Positions 41,055 through 50,384 of a DNA stretch of 64,000 bases are shown here, piece by piece; positions within the stretch are counted from its first letter, which is position 1, and each line of letters begins with the position of its first letter. Made by a program: the position numbers and the translations under genes. The notes under the pieces were generated by a model, which worked only from the letters and a program-made list of their open reading frames with translations, ran no database searches and was not told where the DNA came from. Source of the stretch: Leptospiraceae bacterium (GTDB lineage Bacteria; Spirochaetota; Leptospiria; Leptospirales; Leptonemataceae); contig JANXCF010000003.1 in NCBI GenBank assembly GCA_025059995.1, positions 310,001 through 374,000 on the forward strand. Direction: 5' to 3'.

Positions 41055-42692
41055 TTAGAAAATAAAGGTTACTGCTGCGTTGATGATATCACCGTTGTTG
41101 TTTGCGGGTCGCAACAAGTCATTATCTTGATAGTAGTGGGATGTTGCCTTCCAGTCCTCGTAATCTAATTTGATGGAAACGTTAGGATGAGGATAAAACG
41201 CTATACCAATCGTTTGTATCCTTCGATTATTGACGGGATCAGGAAGTCCATAAATCCCGTATTTTTCTAATTCTGTTCGAACTTCTGCTCCTGAAATGGA
41301 ATTTCTAAATCCCACTGAGCTCGGAGTTACATTCGTTAATCTAAATAAATCTGGGATACCTGCTGCGTTATTCAATTCTTTGGCTATTTCAGTTTCGATG
41401 AAGAGTTGTCCATTGTTTCTTAGGGTTCGCTTTTGAGTGTTCACATATTCGTTTTTGTAGAAAATCACGGTTTTGTATTTTCCATTGAATAAACTTGCAA
41501 TATCAAACCCTATGATACCGTAAGCACCTTCTACGGTAGAACCTATGTTTCTATTCGTTTTTGCATTGATGGCTCTTACACCTTCTTCATCAATCCAACC
41601 TCTTGCCATAAGAGCTTGAAAAAACCATGCATCTTTTTCAAATCGTAAGTGTCCTTCTCCTATTCTTACAATGGGATTGATTTTTCGAGAAAATTCAAAA
41701 ACTCTACTTGCAATCGTTCTTATGGGAGCAGCCGCCCCAGCTGCATTAACTTCTGGTGGTAATGGAATTTTAGAAAAATCCAAGCGAGAAAACACATCAA
41801 CTTTTTCCAAATCTTTCTGCCCTGCACCGCCTATGTAGTATGAACCACCAATTGTCAATCCCTCAATAGGAAAAACATCCATATATGCAACATAAGCCAA
41901 ATGATCTGTTTTTGCTAAACTACCTCTCGGTCTAGCAGGATTAATCCAAGTGCTTTCACTGATTTGGTTTCCTTCAAGTCCATTCAAAACTGCAACTTTA
42001 TAAAGAACCAAATCATTCAAAAGCTTACCATGAAACATCACTCCCAGTTCCCTCCATGTTGAAGGAATAATAAAGGTTTCAGTGTAAGGTCTTTCTACTG
42101 TGTAAAAAGTTGTAGGCTCATGCAAAATATTTGTAATTCCCGAAGGAACTAAGTGTAATCCCGCCGCAACTTGGAAAGACTCTGTAAAGAGAAAATCGAT
42201 GTAAGCAAATTCCACAAACACATTACCTTCTTGGATACGGGTAGTCCTGTTAATATTGACAGAGGCTTGATTCCCAGACACTGTACCCGTGTATGTCCCC
42301 CCTAAAGCAATGTTATCTGCATTTCGAAAACCTGAGTTCACATATTCTATTTCTGCATTGAGTAAAATCCAATCATTGAATTTATACCCAGCATAGAGAA
42401 CAAAGCGATGAACATCAGACTGATCTACCCGATAGGGATTTTTGAAGTTTCTATACTTGATTTCTCCATAGCCACCCCATGTGAGACCTTCTTCAACGAA
42501 GTAAACCCCTGATGCTGCTGGGCTAAAACCTTGGTAGCTTTTATATTCTTTTGCTGCTTTCTCTCCTCTTAACTTTTCGATTTCTTCTTCTAATATGCGA
42601 ATCCTTTCTTCTGTTGTGATGGTTTGACGTTGTTGCCCCCACGTAAGGGTTAGTGATGAAACTAATAAAAGAAATAAAATGAGTTGTTTCAC
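41055..42692 (-). CDS. outer-membrane beta-barrel porin-like protein
   Basis: A signal peptide (1-19, ending TWG) is followed by a short coiled coil (ERIRILEEEIEKLRGEK, 29-45) and then a long run of amphipathic strands ending INAAVTFIF with a terminal Phe, typical of outer-membrane barrels. The coiled coil before the barrel resembles DcaP/OprO-type porins, which trimerise. The substrate is unknown. The start is a GTG at 42692 with GGAGG 6 nt upstream. A perfect TTGACA (42745-42750) lies upstream, but no well-spaced -10 box is evident. Confidence 0.8.
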   Translation of the reverse strand: MKQLILFLLLVSSLTLTWGQQRQTITTEERIRILEEEIEKLRGEKAAKEYKSYQGFSPAASGVYFVEEGLTWGGYGEIKYRNFKNPYRVDQSDVHRFVLYAGYKFNDWILLNAEIEYVNSGFRNADNIALGGTYTGTVSGNQASVNINRTTRIQEGNVFVEFAYIDFLFTESFQVAAGLHLVPSGITNILHEPTTFYTVERPYTETFIIPSTWRELGVMFHGKLLNDLVLYKVAVLNGLEGNQISESTWINPARPRGSLAKTDHLAYVAYMDVFPIEGLTIGGSYYIGGAGQKDLEKVDVFSRLDFSKIPLPPEVNAAGAAAPIRTIASRVFEFSRKINPIVRIGEGHLRFEKDAWFFQALMARGWIDEEGVRAINAKTNRNIGSTVEGAYGIIGFDIASLFNGKYKTVIFYKNEYVNTQKRTLRNNGQLFIETEIAKELNNAAGIPDLFRLTNVTPSSVGFRNSISGAEVRTELEKYGIYGLPDPVNNRRIQTIGIAFYPHPNVSIKLDYEDWKATSHYYQDNDLLRPANNNGDIINAAVTFIF

Positions 42693-42892
42693 TTTTAACC
42701 TCCAAATAGAATTTTGATATAGATTTTTATAGGGTATGGTTTTTTGTCAACTGAAAATGAGATTCACTCTCAATTTCACTAAAAATTTGTGCAATACACA
42801 ATAAAAAAATAATAAATAAAACAAAAAATAGCTTGATGTTTTATCAATTTACTATATAAAAGTAATAAAAATTTAAAAATTTATACATAAAA

Positions 42893-42923
42893 TTGTGTTT
42901 AAGTTCAAAAAGTTGTTTATAAT
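42893..42923 (+). promoter_or_regulatory. possible sigma70 promoter of the 153-residue gene
   Basis: A perfect TATAAT (42918-42923) lies 35 nt before the ATG; TTGTGT (42893-42898) is 19 nt upstream of it, longer than the ideal 17. The whole intergenic stretch (42693-42958) is very AT-rich, so chance matches are likely. Confidence 0.35.
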
Positions 42924-42958
42924 GAAATATATACTCCAATCAACTGCAAGGAGCTACT

Positions 42959-43420
42959 ATGGAGATTAAAACCAAAATCAAAAATGGACATGATTTGTTA
43001 GAAGCCATGAAAGATAAAGATTTTTATGAATATGTTCTATCGAATACCATTCCTGAACCAGATGATGAATATAAAGAGTTATATCAACGATTTCAAAAAG
43101 GAGATCCAAAACTTCAACTTACCAAAGAACACAACATAAAAGGCAGACAATATTTTTTGACCTTTCGTGACCCCGATGTAATTATTTACCCTGTGATCAG
43201 AAAAACACGCTTTATGATGAAGGATGGAAAGAAATTCATAGCCTTGCATAAAAATATCATGAATCATTTTAATGACGATGGTTTTTTTATCCCCAAAGGT
43301 TGGTTAATCATTACTTCTTCGTTGTGTTCTAAGACTGGGCGTTTCCTTCTTGAGAATGACTTCATGATTACTTCTCTTCTTGATCTTGCTTTGGCTGAGG
43401 ATGCAGAATTAGACGAATAA
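42959..43420 (+). CDS. hypothetical protein
   Basis: I do not recognise this 153-residue protein. It has no signal peptide and no membrane helix. It is charged in the first 60 residues (KDKDFYEYVLSNTIPEPDDEY), then has a hydrophobic beta-like core (YFLTFRDPDVIIYPVIRKTRF) and a helical C-terminus ending acidic (LALAEDAELDE). ATG at 42959 has AAGGAG 5-6 nt upstream, and a TATAAT lies 35 nt before it. Convergent with the thiolase gene. Confidence 0.7.
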   Translation: MEIKTKIKNGHDLLEAMKDKDFYEYVLSNTIPEPDDEYKELYQRFQKGDPKLQLTKEHNIKGRQYFLTFRDPDVIIYPVIRKTRFMMKDGKKFIALHKNIMNHFNDDGFFIPKGWLIITSSLCSKTGRFLLENDFMITSLLDLALAEDAELDE

Positions 43421-43423
43421 AAA

Positions 43424-43446
43424 ATCCCCCTCATAGTAGGGGGTTA
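43424..43446 (-). terminator. intrinsic terminator of the thiolase gene
   Basis: CCCCC (43426-43430) and GGGGG (43439-43443) form a G/C stem with an 8-nt loop. On the minus strand the stem is followed by ATTTTTTATT, and the thiolase stop codon immediately precedes it. On the plus strand only TTAATC follows, so it mainly serves the thiolase gene. Confidence 0.7.
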
Positions 43447-44739
43447 ATCTTCGATTCTACCTACAACAAAGGTCATATTCGTTGTCGCACTCCCTCCAAT
43501 GTTTAAGGTTAAACCATTCTTCGCACCAGGAACTTGATAATCACCCGCTTGATCGGTTACTTGCTTATAAACATCCAAAACCATACGCACACCTGAGGCT
43601 CCAACGGGATGACCCGCTCCAATCAAACCACCAGAAGGATTTATCGGAACCTTTCGTTTGTTTTTAGGATTACCCTCAAAGTCAATCACACCCTCTTCGA
43701 TCGCTTGGTATTCTTCTCCTGGCTCAGTTAATCCAAAAGCAGAAATCGATGCATACTCACTCGAGGTAAAACAATCATGTGTTTCTATCACATCAATTTG
43801 GTCGATATCCAATTTTGCTCTCCTGTAGGCATCTAAAACTGCTTGTCGTGTCCATGGAAGCAAATAAGGAGTTTTTCGTGCTTCTTCCATTTTGGCTTCG
43901 AACGTGATGGGTGCTACTCGATGACCCCAGCCTTTGATAACTGCCATTTTACTTTTGGGTCTACCCGTTCTTCGAGAAAATTCCATCGCATATTCTGGTG
44001 TGGCTAAAACCAACATAGCAGCCCCATCTGTTACTTGAGAACAATCAGAAATAGCCAGACGACCTCCAATAAGGGAATTCGTAGACGTTCCTCGTGAACA
44101 AGCCTGTTCTTTACTCATGAACCAAGTCCTAGTTTGAGCCAAGGGATTCCTTTTCGCATTCGCATAATTAATCCTCGAGATTTCAGCTAAATTGTCCATG
44201 ATGCGTTCTTCACCCAATTTATCACCATATCGATAGATAATTTCATCAGCTAATTTTCCGAATAATTTTGGGAAGGGAAACTTGATACCTTTGGATTCTT
44301 TTTCATAATAAGCTGCGGTTCCTAAAAAATCACCACCAACAACAGAACTCACAGTCTTCATGATTTCAATACCAACGACAATAGCAACATCATAGTCACC
44401 TGCACGAAGATGAGTATGTGCAGCGTCAATCGCCGCTGAACCAGAGGCACAGGCAGCTTCATATCTTGCTCCGGGAACTCCATAAAAAGCCGGATGAACC
44501 TCTGTCAAAAATGCTCCCAGATGTCCTTGATTGGCGTATTGTTCCATGTCGAAATTTCCCACAAAAATAGCAATACGGTTTTCTTTGTTCAATCGATTGA
44601 TTTCTTCGTAAGTCAATCCTACTTCATGTAGGCCATCTTCCACCACTTCCCGAAACATGGATACAAAGGTCTTTCCTTCTTTGGTCCAATTCCGAGCGAA
44701 ATCGGTTTGAGCACCTCCAAGGATATAAATTGGCTTCAT
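43444..44739 (-). CDS. thiolase / acetyl-CoA acetyltransferase family protein
   Basis: Thiolases make or break beta-ketoacyl-CoA. The nucleophile Cys97 sits in [10 protein letters not shown], the His motif HDCFTSSE lies near 320, and the C-terminal [14 protein letters not shown] near 375 contains the second catalytic His; a normal final Cys-Gly pair is replaced by IGGSATT. The 431 residues and the HDCFT motif fit the SCP-x/thiolase-like branch, often of unclear substrate. Start ATG at 44739. It stands alone; no other fatty-acid genes are adjacent. Confidence 0.88.
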   Translation of the reverse strand: MKPIYILGGAQTDFARNWTKEGKTFVSMFREVVEDGLHEVGLTYEEINRLNKENRIAIFVGNFDMEQYANQGHLGAFLTEVHPAFYGVPGARYEAACASGSAAIDAAHTHLRAGDYDVAIVVGIEIMKTVSSVVGGDFLGTAAYYEKESKGIKFPFPKLFGKLADEIIYRYGDKLGEERIMDNLAEISRINYANAKRNPLAQTRTWFMSKEQACSRGTSTNSLIGGRLAISDCSQVTDGAAMLVLATPEYAMEFSRRTGRPKSKMAVIKGWGHRVAPITFEAKMEEARKTPYLLPWTRQAVLDAYRRAKLDIDQIDVIETHDCFTSSEYASISAFGLTEPGEEYQAIEEGVIDFEGNPKNKRKVPINPSGGLIGAGHPVGASGVRMVLDVYKQVTDQAGDYQVPGAKNGLTLNIGGSATTNMTFVVGRIED

Positions 44740-44800
44740 AAATAAACCTCCAAAAAATTGATAGTTAGTTTTTCTTATATAGTTTAAAAAAAAAGAATTT

Positions 44801-45079
44801 TTAACGCGGATTTAAAAATTCATAATATTCATCATAAAGTATCCAAAGAGCATCCAACCACTTTCGAATATCAACTTCATACTTTTGGTTTTGGACGTGA
44901 ATCTCCAGTTTTTTTTCTAAAGTGAGCTCAACTTTAGCAAAAGGAAGAAGCTCAGCAAAAATCTTCTGGATTTCCGTTCGGATTTCTTCATCACCAATCC
45001 ATTCGTTCTTTGAGAGGAGTTTATGAATCCGATGGAATATCAAAAGGGACAAACGCTTATGGTCTAACACATCGGACAT
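44801..45079 (-). CDS. hypothetical protein overlapping the DUF1566 lipoprotein
   Basis: The frame starting at ATG 45079 encodes 92 residues, helical and charged ([39 protein letters not shown]). It overlaps the end of the lipoprotein gene by 23 nt in another frame. No ribosome-binding site is clear. A reading to 45199 would overlap 143 nt and is less likely. I do not recognise it; it continues past the lipoprotein stop for 256 nt without one, which supports it being real. Confidence 0.6.
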   Translation of the reverse strand: MSDVLDHKRLSLLIFHRIHKLLSKNEWIGDEEIRTEIQKIFAELLPFAKVELTLEKKLEIHVQNQKYEVDIRKWLDALWILYDEYYEFLNPR

Positions 45080-45644
45080 ACAAAACTGTGGTTGTAGTTC
45101 GAGTAAATTCCTTTCCAAAATCTGTTTCAGCAAAATTAATGGCATATGCCAATTTGGGATCTGTTTCGGAAATGCTTTTAGTCCAAAAGAACTTATCATC
45201 AGGGGTATTCGGAAAACTCACTAAAAACGTCTTTCGATTCCCAAACAACTTGGCAAGGTAGCTCATTTCGTTTTTCGTCGGCAACCTCCAATCACTGAAA
45301 CCTGCAAATACAAGATCATCACAGGCAGAAAATGCAGGACCACTATTTAACTCCAAATTTAAGGTATCAAAACAACCTCCTTCAACTGCACAAGCAGAAA
45401 CACTTTTAGCACCAAAAGTGGTTCCCCCACCAGTTCCTGTGCATGTATTTGTTGTTTGATCCCAAACTTGACCATAACTACACTTCATCCACATTCTATT
45501 TTCAGGATCAATGATGGTTCCATTGAAGTTATCTTGGAAGGAAGTCAGTAAATTCCATGATCCCGCTAAATCGATTCTTTCTTTCTTTTCTACACAGCTT
45601 AATAATAAAACTATTAAAATCAAAAATATCTTTTTCTTTTTCAT
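45057..45644 (-). CDS. lipoprotein with DUF1566/Lcl C-terminal-type domain
   Basis: A signal peptide with a spirochaetal lipobox (LLLSC at 14-18) starts a 195-residue secreted lipoprotein. Residues 48-195 fit the DUF1566 (Lcl C-terminal) module: W-x-D-x-x-T-N-x-C near 60, GFSDWRLPTKNEMSYL near 115-131, FFWTKS near 152 and the terminal VLYVRCVRP. Several Cys may pair. Ligand and role are unknown. It lies upstream of the 92-residue gene. Confidence 0.8.
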   Translation of the reverse strand: MKKKKIFLILIVLLLSCVEKKERIDLAGSWNLLTSFQDNFNGTIIDPENRMWMKCSYGQVWDQTTNTCTGTGGGTTFGAKSVSACAVEGGCFDTLNLELNSGPAFSACDDLVFAGFSDWRLPTKNEMSYLAKLFGNRKTFLVSFPNTPDDKFFWTKSISETDPKLAYAINFAETDFGKEFTRTTTTVLYVRCVRP

Positions 45645-45705
45645 AGTAGCTCCTCTATGTTATTAGATTCCTTTTTTTACTTATTCTTAAAATTTTTTTG
45701 AACTT

Positions 45706-46632
45706 TTATGCATTCATGTGATAAAAACGTTGGATGATTTCATGGATTCCTATTCCCGCATTATAAGAAGAACGCACCAAAGAACCAGATTCAACGTGCA
45801 AATATCCTAATTTTAAGGCATAATCTTTAAGTTCAAAAAACACCTCTTCAGGATAGAGTTTTTTTAGTTTGGCATGTTTTTGGGTAGGTGGTAAATACTG
45901 TCCTATGGCAAGTATATGAACTCCTTTTTCTTTTGCTTCTTGTATCACTTCTTTGACTTCTTCGAGTGTTTCTCCTAAACCTAAAATCAAACTTGTTTTC
46001 GTTAAAAAACCTGCTTTTGAAGTGCTTTCTAACACCTTGAGGGAAATTTGATAATTCGATTGAGGACAAATTTCTCTAAACAACGAAGGAACAGTCTCGA
46101 TGTTATGGGCAATGATTTCGGGCTTTTCATTCCATATCTTTTGTAAATTTTCTTCTTTTCCTTTAAAGTCCGGGATTAACACTTCAACGGTGGTTTGAGG
46201 ATTTTGTTTTTTGACTTCCCGAATGCAAGAAGCAAAATGAGCACTTCCACCATCCTTTAAATCATCTCGATCCACAGAGGTAATCACAACATGTTTTAGT
46301 TTCATTTCTCGGACAGAGTTCGCTAATCTCATTGGTTCTGTGGGATCTAAAGGAAGGGGTTTTGCTGTTTGAATATTACAAAATCCACATCTCCTTGTGC
46401 AACGATCCCCCATGATCAAATAAGTAGCAGTTCCCATGCTCCAACAATGGTTGAGATTAGGACATAATGACTCTTCACAAACAGTGTTCAAAAAATTTTC
46501 TTTTATGCTTTTTCTGACACTGCTTGAATTCAGATTTTTCTTAGGAATGGGTAGTTCTTTTTCAATCTCAACAGGGATAGCGAATGGGATGGGGATTCGT
46601 ATCTTTTTTGAAGTTAATTCTTGAGAAATCAC
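45706..46632 (-). CDS. lipA: lipoyl synthase
   Basis: LipA inserts two sulfur atoms into octanoyl groups on carrier proteins to make lipoate. The auxiliary cluster cysteines (Cys52-x4-Cys57-x5-Cys63) and the radical SAM cysteines (Cys78-x3-Cys82-x2-Cys85, DRCTRRCGFC) are all present, as is the terminal RSSYNAG motif. The N-terminal extension is short and the 308-residue length is normal. Neighbours are unrelated. Confidence 0.96.
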   Translation of the reverse strand: MISQELTSKKIRIPIPFAIPVEIEKELPIPKKNLNSSSVRKSIKENFLNTVCEESLCPNLNHCWSMGTATYLIMGDRCTRRCGFCNIQTAKPLPLDPTEPMRLANSVREMKLKHVVITSVDRDDLKDGGSAHFASCIREVKKQNPQTTVEVLIPDFKGKEENLQKIWNEKPEIIAHNIETVPSLFREICPQSNYQISLKVLESTSKAGFLTKTSLILGLGETLEEVKEVIQEAKEKGVHILAIGQYLPPTQKHAKLKKLYPEEVFFELKDYALKLGYLHVESGSLVRSSYNAGIGIHEIIQRFYHMNA

Positions 46633-46676
46633 AACAACAATAAAATTGAAATTTTTTTTCTTGCAAGCAATTTCAT

Positions 46677-47120
46677 TTACTCGTATTCTTTAAGAAAAAT
46701 TAAATGTTCATTCTCAATCTTTCGGTAATAGCAGGTTTTTCGATGCTTTTGTGTTCCCTTTTGGTAGGTATGACAAATTCCTTCTTTTATGGGTTTTACT
46801 AAATATAACAAAGAATTTTGCTCACAATTGACACGGATTTCATGGAGCTCTAAGTAATTTCCGGAAGTTTCCCCTTTGATCCAAAGTTCTTTTCTTTTGG
46901 AGCTATAAAATACTGCTTTTTTTAATTCGATGGCTTTTCTTAAAGCTTCTGGAGTGACATACGCTAACATGAGGACTTCTTTGGTTTCGATATCCTGAAC
47001 AATTACTGGCATGATGTTGGGAATCTTGGCTACTTCTTGAAGTTTTTGAAAGTCTAATTGCAATTCTGAGATTTCTTCTATCGAATTTATGGAAACTTGA
47101 AAATTTTTCTTAATTTCCAT
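46677..47120 (-). CDS. hisI: phosphoribosyl-AMP cyclohydrolase
   Basis: HisI opens the adenine ring of phosphoribosyl-AMP in histidine synthesis. The 147 residues include LMLAYVTPEALRKAIELKKAVFYSSKRKELW (split around residues 50-80) and the C-terminal metal region with Cys99, Cys116 and Cys130. The usual Asp-Cys-Asp-x-Asp metal site reads Asn98-Cys99-Glu100-Gln101-Asn102, and Cys116 to Cys130 is longer than usual. The fused HisE domain is missing. Start ATG at 47120 lies 1 nt from the divergent aroA ATG. Confidence 0.88.
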   Translation of the reverse strand: MEIKKNFQVSINSIEEISELQLDFQKLQEVAKIPNIMPVIVQDIETKEVLMLAYVTPEALRKAIELKKAVFYSSKRKELWIKGETSGNYLELHEIRVNCEQNSLLYLVKPIKEGICHTYQKGTQKHRKTCYYRKIENEHLIFLKEYE

Positions 47121-47121
47121 T

Positions 47122-48453
47122 ATGGTTGAAAAAAAAAACTTTGTTTGTATGTCTATATTTAAAAAGTATCAAGAACAAGATCAAGACATTCTATTTATTC
47201 CAAAAGTTTCCTCGTTTCGTGGTGAAGTGGAATTGATTGGCTCCAAATCCATTGCTAATCGAGCTTTGATCCTTTCTTCTTTTTGCGAAGAAGAAACCCT
47301 ACTCCAAAATGTTCCAGACTCAGAGGACGTTTCGGTGTTGATAGAAAATCTGCCTTTTTTGGGTATTGAAATCCAAAAGCTTTCTTCAAAGGAACTACTC
47401 ATCAAAGGTAGTCCCGAATGGAACCCCAAAAAAAATTACTTTAATCTAAAAAATGCGGGAACAGCTCTACGCCCCCTCATCGCTATTCTATCTACAAAAG
47501 AAATTCATCAAGACATCGTGATTGATGGCAATGAACAAATGCGAAAAAGACCCATCAAGGATTTGGTGGAGGCGTTATCTCAGATTGGTGTGGAAATTCA
47601 ATCCCAAAATGGCTATCCCCCCGTCAAAATCCAAAAAGGTGGCTGGAGGAAAAATCAAATCTTTCTTTCAGGAAAAACCTCTAGTCAATATTTGAGTGCT
47701 TTACTTTTAGCAGCGCCGTTGACTTTTCAAGAAATAGAAATTTTTATCACAGATGAATTAGTGAGCAAACCCTACGTAGACATCACTATCGCCTTGATGA
47801 AGAAGTTCCAAGTGGAAGTCATTAATGAAAACTATCGTTATTTTAACATACCAAAGCAATTCTATCGAAGCCCTAAGACCCTTTGGATTGAAGGAGATGC
47901 CACCGCCGCCACCTACTTTTGGACAGCCGGACTACTTTCAGGACCCGTATCTACAAAAGGAATCACTTTGAACTCCATCCAAGGAGATATTCAGTATTTA
48001 GAAGTCATCAAGACCTTAGGTGGAAAAGTAGAATTTGATCACCAAAGTGTTAGAGTTTTTCGTCTATATCCGATAAAGGGATTGAGTATTGATATGAATG
48101 CTATGCCAGATGCAGCTATGACCTTAGCAATCACAGGGCTTTTTGCCGAAACCTACATAGAAATCTATAATGTCGAAAATCTGAGAGTAAAAGAATCCGA
48201 GCGAATCCGAGGTTTACACAATGAACTAAAAAAATTCGGAGCTACCGTAGAAGAAAGAAAAGACGGGCTCAAAATTTATCCACCAAAGCAAATCCCAAAA
48301 ACTCCCCGTATTGAAACATATCATGACCATCGAATGGCAATGGCATTTTCCTTAGCATCGTTTTTAAGCGATCTGGAAATTATTAACCCTGATTGTGTGA
48401 AGAAAACCTACCCCAATTACTTTCAGGATTTTGAATCCCTATGCGTTTTATGA
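47122..48453 (+). CDS. aroA: 3-phosphoshikimate 1-carboxyvinyltransferase (EPSP synthase)
   Basis: AroA transfers enolpyruvyl to shikimate 3-phosphate in the aromatic pathway. Motifs: GSKSIANRALIL near 36, NAGTALRPLIAIL near 112, RPIKDLVEAL near 142, LSGKTSSQYLSALLLAAP near 182, and RVKESERIRGLHNELKKFGA near 355. It has 443 residues from 47122; an internal ATG at 47149 is a possible start and would leave more room for promoters between it and hisI. The last base of aroA overlaps the next ATG as ATGA. Confidence 0.95.
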   Translation: MVEKKNFVCMSIFKKYQEQDQDILFIPKVSSFRGEVELIGSKSIANRALILSSFCEEETLLQNVPDSEDVSVLIENLPFLGIEIQKLSSKELLIKGSPEWNPKKNYFNLKNAGTALRPLIAILSTKEIHQDIVIDGNEQMRKRPIKDLVEALSQIGVEIQSQNGYPPVKIQKGGWRKNQIFLSGKTSSQYLSALLLAAPLTFQEIEIFITDELVSKPYVDITIALMKKFQVEVINENYRYFNIPKQFYRSPKTLWIEGDATAATYFWTAGLLSGPVSTKGITLNSIQGDIQYLEVIKTLGGKVEFDHQSVRVFRLYPIKGLSIDMNAMPDAAMTLAITGLFAETYIEIYNVENLRVKESERIRGLHNELKKFGATVEERKDGLKIYPPKQIPKTPRIETYHDHRMAMAFSLASFLSDLEIINPDCVKKTYPNYFQDFESLCVL

Positions 48454-50141
48454 CAGATGTAAGAGAAATTTTTAATGCCTTTGACTCTCATGATGATGGT
48501 TATTTTTTGATAGAAAATCGAGAAAATACTGCTTATTTATGTGTTTTTCCTCCTACTACAAAAATGGGAAGAAAGGTCACACTTTCAGAGGTTCAAGCTC
48601 GGTTAGAACTATTTGAGATTTCTTATGACATTGAACAAGTCAAAACTATTGTGGAAAGAGCTGATGGTAAGTGGCATGCTCTCGGCAACTGGAAAGAACC
48701 CGAATCCGAAGATGCAAAATGGGAAATCCTGATCTCAGAAGACAAAAAATCAGCTTACTTAAAAATCACACCACCCGTATACAAAGGCAAATGGATAAAC
48801 AGTGAAGAAATCTGGAAAGCCCTTAGAGAAAAAGGAATCATCATTGGCATTCAAGAGGAACTCTTAGAAAAAATCATCAATCGTGAATTAGAAGAACTCA
48901 AAGACTTCACTCAAAATGAAACATGGGAAAAAACTTTTTTGATTGCTAAGGCAATTGATCCTCAACAAAGCACTGACGGAAAAATACGGTTTTACTTTGA
49001 TCCCTTTCCTCGAGCTAAGCCAAAAGAAAACCCAAACGGAAAAGTAGATCTTCGAGCTCTTAATGTGATACAAGTTTGCAAAGAAAAGGATCTCTTAGCT
49101 GAGATTCTTCCACCTATAAAAGGAAAACCTGGAGTTGACATCTTTGGAAATCCCATCCCACCCATAGAAGGAAAATGTGCTCAAATCGAAGCAGGAGAAA
49201 ACACAGAACTCATAGATGGTAAACTTTACGCAAAAATTGCTGGGCAAGTAAAAATCCAAACCAACTCTGATTTTACTCATGCCAAAATCCAAGTGATACC
49301 TGTTTTGACGCTTGAGAACGTAGATTTCTCCGTAGGGAACATAGAATTTCCTGGAACCGTATATATCAAAAACCGCATATTAGATGGTTTTGAAGTCAAA
49401 GCAGGGGAAGACATCATTATCGAAAAATCCGTAGGTAGTGTAAAGTTGTCATCTCAGGGAGATATCATTCTACATGGTGGGATTATGGGGAGAGGTCAAG
49501 GTTTTGTTTATGCCGAAGGAAACATTTATGCAAGATTTATCCAAAATAGTCAAGTTTATGCTAAAAAAAGTGTTTATGTTGAGGACTTGATTTTTCACTC
49601 TGAGGTTCTTGCAGGAGAAGAAATCCATATCCATCAAGGTCGAGGGGAATTGATTGGTGGAAAATCTATATGTGGTCAGAAACTCATTTCAAAGCGGATC
49701 GGAGCTGTTGCCGAACCTCATACTTTGATCTATGTAGGAATCCCACCCGAAACCCTTAAAGAAATCAACAAAATCAACGAAGAAATTGAAAGGAACTCTC
49801 GCCTTCTTGCTGAGATTGAAAAAAACATCAAATACTTAGAAAACCAACCAGCAAAACTTCAAGAAGAAAAACATAAAAGATATTACGAAAAACTCAAATT
49901 AGCCAAACAAAAGCTCCAACAAAAACAAGAAAACTACCTCAACCAAAAAGAAATCCTACTTCTTTCAAGTAAAGCCCAACCCCAAGGAGAAGTTCACATC
50001 CAAGAAATTATATTTCCCAACGTAGAAATCATTTTTGGAAATAAATCCGCAAAATACAAACAAACTAAAACTCCCATAAAGTTTTCTTGTAAAATTGCTT
50101 ATGACACCAAAAATAGAGTTCCCAAGATTCTTTATGATTAA
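48450..50141 (+). CDS. FapA-like (DUF342) polymerising protein
   Basis: DUF342/FapA proteins have a central right-handed beta-helix, seen here as strand-turn repeats around 230-410 (VYIKNRILDGFEVKAGEDI; GDIILHGGIMGRGQGFVYAEG; IYARFIQNSQVYAKKSV). The last 120 residues include a coiled coil (ETLKEINKINEEIERNSRLL). The 563 residues fit the family. ATG at 48450 overlaps the aroA stop by 4 nt; an ATG at 48441 is an alternative. The role is unknown; the family has been linked to assemblies, and some members to motility or chemotaxis. Confidence 0.88.
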   Translation: MTDVREIFNAFDSHDDGYFLIENRENTAYLCVFPPTTKMGRKVTLSEVQARLELFEISYDIEQVKTIVERADGKWHALGNWKEPESEDAKWEILISEDKKSAYLKITPPVYKGKWINSEEIWKALREKGIIIGIQEELLEKIINRELEELKDFTQNETWEKTFLIAKAIDPQQSTDGKIRFYFDPFPRAKPKENPNGKVDLRALNVIQVCKEKDLLAEILPPIKGKPGVDIFGNPIPPIEGKCAQIEAGENTELIDGKLYAKIAGQVKIQTNSDFTHAKIQVIPVLTLENVDFSVGNIEFPGTVYIKNRILDGFEVKAGEDIIIEKSVGSVKLSSQGDIILHGGIMGRGQGFVYAEGNIYARFIQNSQVYAKKSVYVEDLIFHSEVLAGEEIHIHQGRGELIGGKSICGQKLISKRIGAVAEPHTLIYVGIPPETLKEINKINEEIERNSRLLAEIEKNIKYLENQPAKLQEEKHKRYYEKLKLAKQKLQQKQENYLNQKEILLLSSKAQPQGEVHIQEIIFPNVEIIFGNKSAKYKQTKTPIKFSCKIAYDTKNRVPKILYD

Positions 50142-50380
50142 CGTTTCTTTCGCTTGATCAAAGATAAAATCTTTTCAATCCAAGGCATATTGACCCCCAA
50201 TTTTCTCAAAGCATACGTAAACAAAAACAGAGCCACACCTTCATCAATCCAACCCAAAATGGGAATACCATCCGTAAACTCGGGAAAGAAAATATAAATC
50301 AGACTCATCAAAGCAAGTATGAGATACAACCATTTTATTTTTTTGGGCTTTTCTTCTGGCAAAGTTGCTTGATTTTCCAT
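50138..50380 (-). CDS. DUF1232 (YkvA-like) small membrane protein
   Basis: An 80-residue protein with two hydrophobic stretches (about 16-34 and 40-60) and the DUF1232 motif PEFTDGIPILGWIDEGVALF near 33-52, followed by a basic tail. The ATG at 50380 sits 4 nt before the DUF1574 gene's stop. Its stop shares TTAA (50138-50141) with the convergent FapA-like gene. No function is known for the family. Confidence 0.85.
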   Translation of the reverse strand: MENQATLPEEKPKKIKWLYLILALMSLIYIFFPEFTDGIPILGWIDEGVALFLFTYALRKLGVNMPWIEKILSLIKRKKR

Positions 50381-50384
50381 GCAA

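Noticed and set aside
42726-42750. TTGACA plus TATAAA promoter upstream of the porin-like gene
   Set aside because: The spacing is 13 nt, too short for a standard sigma70 promoter; only the TTGACA is convincing.
45080-45199. Longer start of the 92-residue gene at 45199
   Set aside because: It would overlap the DUF1566 lipoprotein by 143 nt; the ATG at 45079 overlaps only 23 nt.
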